This document shows, piece by piece, positions 18,651-26,052 of a DNA stretch of 64,000 nt. How positions within the stretch are numbered: the first letter of the stretch is position 1; each line of letters starts with the position of its first letter. Origin of the DNA: Roseobacter sp. (lineage in GTDB: Bacteria; Pseudomonadota; Alphaproteobacteria; Rhodobacterales; Rhodobacteraceae); the NCBI GenBank assembly GCA_002731875.1, contig PCCY01000020.1:143944-207943 (forward strand), given 5' to 3'. The notes beneath the pieces were generated by a model. It was given only the letters and a program-made list of their open reading frames with translations, was not told the origin of the DNA and did no database searches. Both the position numbers and the translations under genes were made by a program.

Positions 18651-19861
18651 CAAACGCGCTCGATGATGGTTGCGGCACCCATGCCTGAGGCGATACAAAG
18701 CGTGGCCATGCCGACTTCCTTGTCCGAACGCTCAAGCTCGTCCAGCAGCGTGCCGATGATCATCGCGCCGGTGGCCCCCAAGGGGTGACCCATGGCGATC
18801 GACCCGCCGTTCACATTGACCTTGCTTTCATCAACGTCGAACGCCTGCATGAATCGCATGACCACAGCAGCAAAGGCTTCGTTGACCTCGAACAGATCGA
18901 TGTCGTTGATGTTCATGCCATTATCCGCAAGGATCTTTTCGGTCACGGGAACAGGGCCGGTCAGCATGATGGTCGGGTCGGTCCCGATCTTGGCAGTCGC
19001 ACGAATACGCGCGCGTGGCTTGAGACCGTATTTCTCGCCGAATTCCTTGTTCCCGATCAGCACAGCCGCCGCACCGTCCACAATGCCCGAGGAGTTCCCC
19101 GCGTGGTGGATGTGGTTGATCTTTTCGAGGTGCGGATACTTCATCAGCGCGACCTTATCAAAGCCCGGCATGACCTCGCCCATCTGCTGGAACGCAGGGT
19201 TCAGCGACCCGAGCGACTGCATGTCGGTCTGGGGGCGCATGTATTCGTCATGGCTGAGGATAGACAAGCCGTTCTGGTCTTTAACATCGATCACCGATTT
19301 TGCGAACCGGCCTTCGTCCCAGGCTCGCTTCGCTCGTTGTTGCGACTTGACGGCAAGCTGGTCGGCCTCGTCACGGGTAAAGCCATATTCGGTAGCGATA
19401 ATATCGGCCGAAATTCCCTGCGGGACAAAGTATTTTTCCATCGCGATCGTAGGGTCAACGGCAATGGCAGCACCGTCGCTTCCCATCGCCACACGGCCCA
19501 TCATTTCAACGCCGCCGGCGATATAAGCCATGCCAGCGCCGCCGCGCACCTGGTTGGCGGCAAGGTTCACCGCCTCCATCCCGGATGCACAAAAGCGGTT
19601 GATCGCAAGCCCGGGGATGCGCTCGTCCAAATCTGAGGCCAACACCGCTGAGCGGGCCAGACAGCCTCCTTGCTCCATCACTTGTGTCACGTTGCCCCAG
19701 ATTACGTCCTCGACGGCGTGTCCTTCCAGGTTGTTACGCTCCTTGAGCGCGTTCAGCGTCAATGCGGACAGGCGCAGCGAGGTTACCTCGTGCAGCGACC
19801 CGTCTTTACGACCCTTGCCGCGCGGCGTGCGTAATGCGTCATAAATGTATGCTTCGGTCAT
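18650..19861 (-). CDS. fadA: Acetyl-CoA C-acyltransferase (thiolase)
   Basis: It performs the thiolytic cleavage that ends each beta-oxidation turn. The acyl-accepting cysteine is in EQGGCLARSAVLASD near residue 90. The histidine motif GGSIAMGHPLGATGA is near 355, and the second catalytic cysteine is in LCIASGMGAATII near the end. The length of 403 residues is usual. The gene is in line with a small coupled gene and fadB downstream, and follows gst by 18 bp, so gst-fadA-small-fadB is probably one transcript. Confidence 0.94.
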   Translation of the reverse strand: MTEAYIYDALRTPRGKGRKDGSLHEVTSLRLSALTLNALKERNNLEGHAVEDVIWGNVTQVMEQGGCLARSAVLASDLDERIPGLAINRFCASGMEAVNLAANQVRGGAGMAYIAGGVEMMGRVAMGSDGAAIAVDPTIAMEKYFVPQGISADIIATEYGFTRDEADQLAVKSQQRAKRAWDEGRFAKSVIDVKDQNGLSILSHDEYMRPQTDMQSLGSLNPAFQQMGEVMPGFDKVALMKYPHLEKINHIHHAGNSSGIVDGAAAVLIGNKEFGEKYGLKPRARIRATAKIGTDPTIMLTGPVPVTEKILADNGMNINDIDLFEVNEAFAAVVMRFMQAFDVDESKVNVNGGSIAMGHPLGATGAMIIGTLLDELERSDKEVGMATLCIASGMGAATIIERV

Positions 19862-19879
19862 GTGATCTCTCCGTTTCTG

Positions 19880-20518
19880 TCAGGCGCGGTCAGCTGGGCT
19901 GCCGGGCATTAAATCATAAGGGGCTTTCCAACCTGGTGTTTCGCTCAGGCGCGAAAGCCACGCGTCGATATGAGGCCAATCCGTCCGGTCAAATCCGAAA
20001 GGTTCCGGGTAATATAGATAGCCACAACAGCTCAGATCGGCGTTCGTTATCTGGTCTCCGACAATCCACTGACGGCCATCAAGATGATCATTGAGCACGG
20101 CATACGCCGCCGCTAAACGACCTTGCATAAAGGCGATGACTTCCTTGGGGCGCTTGTCTTCAGGCAAAAAATTCGCGAGAAAGCGCGTCATCCCCGCGTT
20201 GGAGCTCAGCTTGTGGTTATCCCACAGCACCCATCGCAAGATCTCGCGGCGTTCGTCGGCGTTTTTCCCGCCAAACTTGCCAGACTTTTCCGAAACGTAA
20301 TCTTGTATGACACCGGACTGGGTGAGTCGGACGTTACCGTCGACCATAACCGGGGCTTCACCCATATTGTTGATACTCGTACGATAATCAGGAGTACGGG
20401 TCTCACCGCCGAAAAAGTCGACCTTTACCGGTTCCCAATCGAGGCCGGACAGTTGAAGTGCGAGAGCAGCTTTGTAAGCGTTGCCACTTTCGCCAAAACA
20501 GTAAAGTTTGATGGTCAT
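19880..20518 (-). CDS. Glutathione S-transferase family protein
   Basis: A 212-residue cytosolic GST-like protein. The N-terminal thioredoxin-fold part starts MTIKLYCFGESGNAYKAALA, with serine in the position that activates glutathione in beta/theta-like GSTs. NNMGEAPVMVDGNVRLTQSG holds the cis-proline and the ESxxI-like glutathione contact (here TQSG). The all-helical C-terminal half includes ITNADLSCCGYLYY, the N-capping ITxAD motif of GST folds. It lies 18 bp before fadA on the same strand. Its substrate is unknown; the operon context suggests handling of electrophilic acyl or enoyl intermediates, which is inference. Confidence 0.87.
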   Translation of the reverse strand: MTIKLYCFGESGNAYKAALALQLSGLDWEPVKVDFFGGETRTPDYRTSINNMGEAPVMVDGNVRLTQSGVIQDYVSEKSGKFGGKNADERREILRWVLWDNHKLSSNAGMTRFLANFLPEDKRPKEVIAFMQGRLAAAYAVLNDHLDGRQWIVGDQITNADLSCCGYLYYPEPFGFDRTDWPHIDAWLSRLSETPGWKAPYDLMPGSPADRA

Positions 20519-20557
20519 ATATGCCTCCCATAGGCGGTAGTAGAGTTAATCGTTGCG

Positions 20558-20612
20558 GTGGGGGTATCACACCCCCACACCCCCGTGGAGTTTTTTCGGC
20601 AAAATGAAAATG
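20558..20612 (+). repeat. Dispersed hairpin repeat, copy 3
   Basis: A perfect 8-bp stem GTGGGGGT-ATCAC-ACCCCCAC (20558-20578), followed by CCCCGTGGAGTTTTTTCGGC and AAAATGAAA, the same arm as copies 1 and 2. It lies 40 bp upstream of the gst start, and an inverted partner lies at 20751. Confidence 0.8.
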
Positions 20613-20702
20613 ACGTTATTCTTGTTAAGCAAATGCTAAGTGTTCTGGGATATCAACACTCGGCGTGGCAGGCTGGAGAGCCGAGCCGCGTGCAAAGTGA
20701 AA

Positions 20703-20742
20703 CCCTGCTTTGGTCTTAAGCTGTAATAGGGCCAGAGCAGGG
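20703..20742. repeat. Long hairpin between inverted repeat copies
   Basis: CCCTGCTTTGG (20703-20713) pairs with CCAGAGCAGGG (20732-20742), 11 bp with one G-T wobble and an 18-base loop. There is no T tract. It lies between repeat copies 3 and 4 in the 300-bp gap between gst and the ribbon-helix-helix-like gene, where I see no gene. Confidence 0.6.
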
Positions 20743-20750
20743 CGACAGGG

Positions 20751-20784
20751 TTTCATTTTGCCAAAAAAACTCTCCCCGAAGGGT
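20751..20784 (-). repeat. Dispersed hairpin repeat arm, copy 4 (inverted)
   Basis: TTTCATTTTGCCAAAAAAAC followed by TCTCCCCGAAGGG is the reverse complement of the arm in copies 1-3. It faces copy 3 across about 140 bp, so the two arms form a large inverted repeat. The GC-rich hairpin part is much reduced here. Confidence 0.72.
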
Positions 20785-20818
20785 CGGTATCGTACAGGCG
20801 TATCTTCGAAGGTTCCTA

Positions 20819-21031
20819 TCATTTTTTCCGATCATCCAATTCGGCGTTGAAAAGCCGAAGGCGCGCAGTGAGATTTTCTTGGTTCGTAACGCTGTTAAAA
20901 TTTTCGAATATAAATGACAGCGCTTCACCTTCGTCCAAACCTGCTTCGGAAGAAAACTTTTTGAGGCGACGATACCCGTCTTCTGTCATTGCCACGGGAA
21001 AGCGGCGGGTCAGGCGAAAACGTTTAGGCAT
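20819..21031 (-). CDS. Small ribbon-helix-helix-like protein
   Basis: A 70-residue basic protein. Residues 8-15 (TRRFPVAM) could be the DNA-contacting beta strand. The segment TEDGYRRLKKFSSEAGLDEG then EALSFIFENF forms two predicted helices with a glycine turn, the pattern of ribbon-helix-helix proteins. The C-terminal tail is charged (ARLRLFNAELDDRKK). The start at 21031 has AAAGGA upstream; an earlier start at 21082 has none and would extend into the dehydrogenase gene's end region. It follows the acyl-CoA dehydrogenase gene by 52 bp on the same strand. The fold is inferred from pattern only; it might regulate the fad cluster. Confidence 0.6.
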   Translation of the reverse strand: MPKRFRLTRRFPVAMTEDGYRRLKKFSSEAGLDEGEALSFIFENFNSVTNQENLTARLRLFNAELDDRKK

Positions 21032-21083
21032 AGCGGTCCTTTCTCTGGGCGTGAGGAGCGGGGTTTCTCCCACTCCCCGCAAC

Positions 21084-22865
21084 TTAGAAGTTTGCCGAAT
21101 CCAGCGCCATTACTGTCTGTGCGCCTGTTTCAATTCGGGTAAGGTGCAAAGCTGTCGCGGGCAATTGGCGGGCCATGTAAAACCTTCCGGTAGCCAGTTT
21201 GGATTCGAAGAAGGCGGGGTCGCCTCCCTTGTCCGCGAGGGCTTGCCTGGCGGCGATCGCCATTCTTGCCCACATGTAGCCCAAGCAGACGTGCCCGAAC
21301 ATATGCATGAAATCATTTGATCCTGCTAAGGCGTTGTTAGGATTCTTCATGCCATTTTGCATGAAATACATCCCCGCTGATTGCAGATCCTTGCTTGCTG
21401 CTTTCAGCGGTTCCAGGAAATTCTTGTCGAACTCGGCGTCCTGGCCTGCATTGTCCTTGATAAAGGTTTTGATCATGTCGAAGAACGCCATGACATGCTT
21501 GCCACCATCTTGCGCCAATTTGCGTCCTACCAAATCTAACGCTTGAACACCGTTGGCACCTTCGTAAATCATGGCAATCCGGGCATCGCGCGTGAATTGG
21601 GACATTCCCCATTCCTCGATATAGCCATGGCCGCCATAAATCTGTTGCGCCTTGATTGTCATGTCATAGCCAACATCGGTCAAGAAGCCTTTGATGACGG
21701 GGGTCATCAGCGAGATCAACCCGTCGGCAGCGCTGTCACTCGAACGGTGTGCGGCGTCGATCAGATTTGCCCCCCATAAAATGAATGCCCGCGCCCCCTC
21801 GATGAAGGATTTCTGTTCCATCAGGCTTCGGCGGATATCCGGATGCACAATCAATGGATCGGCGGGGCCGTCGGGGTTTTCGGCCCCGGTGACGGCGCGG
21901 CCCTGCAAACGGTCCTTGGCGTAGGCCAACGCGTTTTGATAGGCGACGTCGGCTTGTGCCAACCCTTGCATGCCCACCCCGATCCGGGCTTCGTTCATCA
22001 TGGTGAACATGGCACGCATGCCTTTGTGTTCTTCGCCCAGCAGATATCCGACGGCACCATCATAGTTCATGACACAGGTTGAGTTGCCGTGTATCCCCAT
22101 TTTTTCTTCGATGGAACCGACGGATACGGCGTTTCGATCGCCGAGAGACCCATCGTCATTGACCATGAATTTCGGGACAATGAACAGCGACACGCCCTTG
22201 ATGCCTTCGGGGCCGCCTTCAATTTTCGCCAGCACCAGGTGAATGATGTTGTCAGCCATGTCGTGTTCGCCGGAGGAAATGAAGATTTTCTGTCCGGTAA
22301 TCTTGTAGCTGCCGTCGCCCTGAGGTGCGGCCTTGGTCCGCATCAAGCCAAGATCAGTGCCGCAATGCGGTTCTGTCAGGTTCATGGTGCCGGTCCATTC
22401 GCACGAAACCATGTTCGGCAGGTAGGTTTCTTTTTGCGCGTCCGATCCATGGGCGAGGATTGCGGATGCGGCACCATGGGTCAGACCCTGGTACATGGTG
22501 AATGCCTGGTTAGAGGCCGAGAACATTTCTCCTACCGCAGAACCGAGGATATAAGGCATGTTCTGCCCGCCATATTGCTCGGGCATGTCCAGACCGGTCC
22601 AGCCGCCTTCCTTGACCTTGGCGAAGGCTTCCTTGAAACCTTTCGGGGTGTAAACCACGCCGTTTTCAAGCCGGCAGCCTTCCTTGTCGCCAACCGCATT
22701 CAGGGGGGCAAGAACTTCGGAGGTCAACTTTCCAGCTTCTTCGAGGATCGCGGAGGTGAAATCTGCTTCTAGTTCCTCATAACCGGGGATGGAAGACTCA
22801 GTGACGTTCAACACGTTATGCAAAACGAACTGCATGTCTTTGATTGGGGCGGTGTAGCTAGGCAT
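21084..22865 (-). CDS. Acyl-CoA dehydrogenase, long form, DmdC-like
   Basis: A 593-residue FAD-dependent acyl-CoA dehydrogenase with the extra C-terminal domain of the long family. Signatures include [34 protein letters not shown] near 157, [12 protein letters not shown] near 191, and [20 protein letters not shown] near 408. The catalytic base is Glu435 in MIYEGANG. Glu435 is also the number I recall for the catalytic residue of Roseobacter DmdC, the methylmercaptopropionyl-CoA dehydrogenase of DMSP demethylation, and the length agrees. DmdC paralogues cannot be told from general fatty acyl-CoA dehydrogenases without a tree. It is 48 bp after merR, in the same operon. Confidence 0.88.
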   Translation of the reverse strand: MPSYTAPIKDMQFVLHNVLNVTESSIPGYEELEADFTSAILEEAGKLTSEVLAPLNAVGDKEGCRLENGVVYTPKGFKEAFAKVKEGGWTGLDMPEQYGGQNMPYILGSAVGEMFSASNQAFTMYQGLTHGAASAILAHGSDAQKETYLPNMVSCEWTGTMNLTEPHCGTDLGLMRTKAAPQGDGSYKITGQKIFISSGEHDMADNIIHLVLAKIEGGPEGIKGVSLFIVPKFMVNDDGSLGDRNAVSVGSIEEKMGIHGNSTCVMNYDGAVGYLLGEEHKGMRAMFTMMNEARIGVGMQGLAQADVAYQNALAYAKDRLQGRAVTGAENPDGPADPLIVHPDIRRSLMEQKSFIEGARAFILWGANLIDAAHRSSDSAADGLISLMTPVIKGFLTDVGYDMTIKAQQIYGGHGYIEEWGMSQFTRDARIAMIYEGANGVQALDLVGRKLAQDGGKHVMAFFDMIKTFIKDNAGQDAEFDKNFLEPLKAASKDLQSAGMYFMQNGMKNPNNALAGSNDFMHMFGHVCLGYMWARMAIAARQALADKGGDPAFFESKLATGRFYMARQLPATALHLTRIETGAQTVMALDSANF

Positions 22866-22913
22866 GTGGTCTTCTCCCTTGGCCAGGCGGTCGTCGATTA
22901 TGTTTCGTGTGAT

Positions 22914-23315
22914 TTATTCGGCGGCGTTGCGCGTGCTGTTGATCGAGGCGATCATTTTTTCACCCCATTTCAACTGGTTTTTCAGATCATCTATAGCATT
23001 GGTAAGGTCGTCACGCTGTGCCTCAAGCTCGGCCAGGCGCTCGCGAGCGATATCATAGGTGCGCGCAAGTTGGGTCTGCTGCTGATCGCCCATATGATAC
23101 AGGTCCAGAAGCTGGCGGATCTCTTCCAGGCTAAAGCCAAATCGTTTCCCGCGGAGGATCAGCTTGAGCCGAGCGCGGTCGCGTTTGGTAAACAACCGCT
23201 TTTGCCCATGGCGTTCGGGGAAAAGCAACTCTTTGGCTTCGTAAAAACGCAAGGTGCGCGGTGTCACATCGAATGCGGTACACATCTCGCGAATGGTCAT
23301 TGTTGTGTTCGACAT
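22914..23315 (-). CDS. MerR family transcriptional regulator of the fad cluster
   Basis: A 133-residue MerR-type regulator. The N-terminal winged helix reads TIREMCTAFDVTPRTLRFYE, followed by the wing KRLFTKRDRARLKLI and LRGKRFGFSLEEIRQLLDLY. A C-terminal coiled-coil dimerisation helix (about 85-125, RERLAELEAQRDDLTNAIDD) follows. There are no clustered cysteines for metal sensing, so it resembles the LiuR/PsrA-type regulators of acyl-CoA degradation rather than metal sensors. It is first in the merR-acyl-CoA dehydrogenase operon, and dyads upstream suggest autoregulation. It is paralogous to the MerR gene at 24617. Confidence 0.88.
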   Translation of the reverse strand: MSNTTMTIREMCTAFDVTPRTLRFYEAKELLFPERHGQKRLFTKRDRARLKLILRGKRFGFSLEEIRQLLDLYHMGDQQQTQLARTYDIARERLAELEAQRDDLTNAIDDLKNQLKWGEKMIASINSTRNAAE

Positions 23316-23396
23316 TTACGGTACTCGCTAAGTTATTTTGCTTCGTACAATAGGTATCTGCGTTTACTGCCCCGGCAATACTATGGAACATGAGGT

Positions 23397-23448
23397 TGAC
23401 GTAAGCCAGACGTCACGTCACATGCGGGTTTGACGTTAGGGAACGTTA
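23397..23448. promoter_or_regulatory. Two dyads, candidate MerR operators
   Basis: TGACGT (23397-23402), seven bases, ACGTCA (23410-23415) is a perfect inverted repeat. A second dyad is TGACGTTAGGGAACGTTA (23431-23448), with one mismatched pair. ACGTTACGTAAG overlaps its end. They lie between divergent merR and luxR, 81-130 bp from either gene. The ACGT cores and spacing resemble operators of acyl-CoA-responsive MerR regulators. Confidence 0.5.
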
Positions 23449-23538
23449 CGTAAGCCCGAATTTTGCCTTATTCAATGAAAGGGTAGGAACAAAGCAGCGC
23501 GAGACACACACAATTCAGTGAACAAACAAGGAGCGGAT

Positions 23539-24285
23539 ATGACGGAAAGGTTGGAACTGCACGCATTCATCGGGCGCGTTAGAAAGACAACGTCTTATGC
23601 GTCCTTGTGGTTGTTGATTCAACGATATGCGAGAGACAACGATTTTCGCAGCGTCACTTACCACAGCATTGATGTGCAGTCTTTGGGGGCAGAGAATTTC
23701 GGGGCTGTGGAATTTGGAATTCCAGCCGATTTCCGGCGTGTATATCTGGAAGAGCATCTATATCTGGATGATCCGTTTCCAGCGATCGCGGCGACGCGGA
23801 CCGAGCCTTTCTATTGGTCAGACATTACAGGTTCTGTGCAGCTTACCGCCAGGCAGTCGACCTATATCGAAAAAGCAAGTAAGGCGGGCTTTGCAGATGG
23901 GATGATAATGCAGGTCTTTGGGCCGCAGGCGCGAAATGCGTTGGTGAGTATCGGCTTTCAGAAGGGAAGACCTAGACTTTCACCCCAAGAGGTTACGGAA
24001 ATGCAATGGGCCGCTCAGTCCGTTCATTTACATTTTTGCAGCATGTCCAAACCGACCGATGGACAACATTCCCGTTTATCACCGCAAGAGCTTGAAGTGC
24101 TGCGCTGGATAGCCCGTGGCAAAAGCAATACCGTGATCGCTGAAATCATGGGGCTTTCACGCCACACAGTGGATACGATCACTCGCCGCATGTTCGGTAA
24201 GTTGGACGTGACAGACAGGACTCGCGCGGCGGTCAGGGGGCTGGCATTCGGCCTGATCCACCAATCTTCGGACTACCTGGCATAG
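23539..24285 (+). CDS. LuxR-type regulator with autoinducer-binding domain (solo)
   Basis: A 248-residue regulator. Residues about 15-160 resemble the acyl-homoserine-lactone-binding domain: FRRVYLEEHLYLDDPFPAIA followed by PFYWSDI. The tyrosine, aspartate and second tryptophan of the ligand pocket seem present, but the first conserved tryptophan aligns with phenylalanine. Residues about 178-240 are the LuxR helix-turn-helix (LSPQELEVLRWIARGKSNTV, then GLSRHTVDTITRRMFGKLDV). AAGGAG at 23528 fixes the ATG at 23539; a GTG at 23518 is less likely. No luxI synthase is in this window, so it is a solo here. The ligand could be a non-AHL signal. Confidence 0.87.
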   Translation: MTERLELHAFIGRVRKTTSYASLWLLIQRYARDNDFRSVTYHSIDVQSLGAENFGAVEFGIPADFRRVYLEEHLYLDDPFPAIAATRTEPFYWSDITGSVQLTARQSTYIEKASKAGFADGMIMQVFGPQARNALVSIGFQKGRPRLSPQEVTEMQWAAQSVHLHFCSMSKPTDGQHSRLSPQELEVLRWIARGKSNTVIAEIMGLSRHTVDTITRRMFGKLDVTDRTRAAVRGLAFGLIHQSSDYLA

Positions 24286-24385
24286 CGATCAACGTGTAGC
24301 GTAACTGCGTGACATGATCGCTTGGTAGAAAACAGTTAACATGGTAACTTCAACTTTAACGATTAGACATTAAATTTTGTTTTTG

Positions 24386-24393
24386 TTAACCAT
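24386..24393 (+). promoter_or_regulatory. Candidate CtrA half-site
   Basis: TTAACCAT occurs 45-51 bp before the small gene at 24438, in an AT-rich stretch rich in TTAA words. TTAACCAT is a motif reported with CtrA control in alphaproteobacteria. A single eight-base match is weak evidence. Confidence 0.25.
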
Positions 24394-24437
24394 TACCGAG
24401 TGTGCGTAAACTTGGGTATAGAGTAAAGGTGGCTTAG

Positions 24438-24620
24438 TTGGTTATGCCAGATGTCGTTGGAGTAGATGCGCTGCGTGTTGCAGCCAGCAAAGTGGAAGAT
24501 GCAGCTTACGAACTTGCTGCTGACGTAAACAGTGATCTGGTCTCGGAAATGATTGTTCTCGCGGCCGAGCTCACCCGGATCGCCGATATTGTTTCACGAC
24601 GCGCGGCGCAAGTCCGCTAG
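24438..24620 (+). CDS. Small helical protein, function unknown
   Basis: A 60-residue protein, MVMPDVVGVDALRVAASKVE at the N-terminus, then alternating hydrophobic and acidic heptads up to RIADIVSRRAAQVR. It looks like one or two amphipathic helices and has no export signal. The start is uncertain: TTG at 24438 has AAAGGTGG at a good distance, while ATG at 24444 is further away. Codon use resembles its neighbours. It ends four bases inside the 3' end of the convergent MerR gene. An AT-rich promoter region with a TTAACCAT word precedes it. I do not recognise a family. Confidence 0.6.
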   Translation: MVMPDVVGVDALRVAASKVEDAAYELAADVNSDLVSEMIVLAAELTRIADIVSRRAAQVR

Positions 24621-25003
24621 GTCGCGGAATCCAGCTTGAGAAGTGATTGAGCCGTATCATCACGGAGCCGTTGAAGTTCTGCGATTGCTTCGTCTAATTG
24701 TACGCGCTGATCTTTCAATTCTTCAAGCTGGTGGTCTGCACTGACCACCCACGCGCGCATCTGGGCGTGGGTTCCTTCCTTTTCATAGATAAGCAGCCAT
24801 TGGCGTATGCCTTCAAGGGTATATCCAAATTTACGCCCCCGCATGATCAGCTTCATTCGGGCGATCTCACGGGGCCCATAGCTGCGCGACCGGCCTTCGC
24901 GATCGGGATGAAGAAGCTCAATATATTCGTAGTAACGCAGTGTGCGCGGCGTGACGTCAAACTCTGCACACATCTCTTTGAAGCTCAGGCGTTTTTCAGT
25001 CAT
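24617..25003 (-). CDS. MerR family transcriptional regulator (second copy)
   Basis: A 128-residue MerR-type protein. Its winged helix, LSFKEMCAEFDVTPRTLRYY, and the block IARMKLIMRGRKFGYTLEGI are closely similar to the MerR at 22914, so the two are paralogues. A long C-terminal helix (DHQLEELKDQRVQLDEAIAE) gives the coiled-coil dimer. No metal-binding cysteine cluster is visible. GAGGAG eight bases upstream fixes the ATG at 25003; a start at 25039 is not needed. It is divergent from the thioesterase operon, so it may control it. The inducer is unknown; an acyl-CoA is plausible from the paralogue. Confidence 0.86.
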   Translation of the reverse strand: MTEKRLSFKEMCAEFDVTPRTLRYYEYIELLHPDREGRSRSYGPREIARMKLIMRGRKFGYTLEGIRQWLLIYEKEGTHAQMRAWVVSADHQLEELKDQRVQLDEAIAELQRLRDDTAQSLLKLDSAT

Positions 25004-25120
25004 TGTTCTCTCCTCAGAAAAGAAACCTATGCGTAACATTCTGCAAGCGCAACACTCGGGGTTGCTCTAGGTGGCCAGCTTGGTTGATATGGAACGGTGA
25101 ACAACAATCAAGGGCAATTC

Positions 25121-25543
25121 ATGTTAGACAAGCTGCGGATGGCCGAACAGTTCATTGCTGCCCTACCTTACAGTGCAGCGTTGGGAATGAAGCTCGAAGA
25201 ACTCAATGACGGGGTATCGGTGATTTCCATGCCCTATGATGAAAGATTTGTCGGGGACCCGCGCACCGGGGTAATTCACGGCGGGGCGGTATCGGCGCTT
25301 ATGGATACGTGTTGTGGGGCGGCGGTAATGAGCCACCGCAGCAACCCCGGCGGTACCGCGACAATAGACTTGCGCATCGAATATCTGCGTATCGCCAAGC
25401 CGGGACAGCGGATAACAGCGCGAGCCGAATGCTATCATGTGACACGCTCGGTTGCGTTTGTTCGTGCCACGGCCCACGACGAAGAAGATGACAACCCTGT
25501 CGCAACCGCGACCGGCAGTTTCACCGTAGAGGGTCGCAGATGA
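25121..25543 (+). CDS. Hotdog-fold thioesterase, PaaI family (first)
   Basis: A 140-residue cytosolic hotdog thioesterase-like protein. The family motif GDPRTGVIHGGAVSALMDTC holds the HGG turn and helix that bind the acyl-CoA, and TATIDLRIEYLRIAKPG forms the central strand. PaaI-type enzymes cleave aromatic or short acyl-CoA. AAGGG precedes the ATG at 25121; a GTG at 25097 is an alternative. It overlaps the next thioesterase gene by four bases (ATGA), so the two are coupled and may form a heteromer. It is divergent from the MerR gene. Confidence 0.87.
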   Translation: MLDKLRMAEQFIAALPYSAALGMKLEELNDGVSVISMPYDERFVGDPRTGVIHGGAVSALMDTCCGAAVMSHRSNPGGTATIDLRIEYLRIAKPGQRITARAECYHVTRSVAFVRATAHDEEDDNPVATATGSFTVEGRR

Positions 25544-26052
25544 GCGTACGTGGCAAGCCGGAAGCGGTTCAGGTTGTGAAGAAACGCCGCGACTCTGCGT
25601 TGCGGGCCTTGGTTGATGGGGTGCCCTATATCAAGTTTCTCGGTATCGAATTTGACCGCCGTGGCGATGAACTGACGGGGATTTTGCCGTTCTCCGAAAA
25701 GTTCATCGGGAACCCGATGCTTTCGGCATTGCATGGGGGTGTGACTGCTTCGTTTCTTGAGGTCACGTCGATCATTACCCTAAGCTGGGCTTATCTTTGG
25801 GACGACCTCGAAGCGGGTATCATCAAGGTAGACGCAGAGGGCGAACCGAATCTGCCGCGCTTGCCAAAGACGATAGATTTCACACTCGACTACCTGCGTT
25901 CCGGTTTGCCGCGCGATGCCTATGCACGGGCACGCATCAACCGGTTGGGGCGACGGTATGCTTCGGTGCAGGTCGATGCATGGCAGGATAACCGCGATAA
26001 ACTGTTTGCCCAGGCCACCGGTCATTTCTTGATGCCGCAGCGACGTGACTGA
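25540..26052 (+). CDS. Hotdog-fold thioesterase, PaaI family (second)
   Basis: A 170-residue protein of the same fold as its upstream neighbour: NPMLSALHGGVTASFLEVTS carries the HGG motif and helix, and KTIDFTLDYLRSGLPRDAYA is the central strand. It has a longer insertion between the helix and strand (about residues 85-110), suggesting a different pocket. The start overlaps the first thioesterase by four bases and its end overlaps the MATE gene by eight. Tandem hotdog genes before a MATE pump form one coupled operon. The substrate is unknown. Confidence 0.83.
   Translation: MSVRGKPEAVQVVKKRRDSALRALVDGVPYIKFLGIEFDRRGDELTGILPFSEKFIGNPMLSALHGGVTASFLEVTSIITLSWAYLWDDLEAGIIKVDAEGEPNLPRLPKTIDFTLDYLRSGLPRDAYARARINRLGRRYASVQVDAWQDNRDKLFAQATGHFLMPQRRD

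Noticed and set aside
20558..20784. Insertion sequence remnant
   Set aside because: No transposase fragment or target duplication is visible; the arms belong to the dispersed repeat family.
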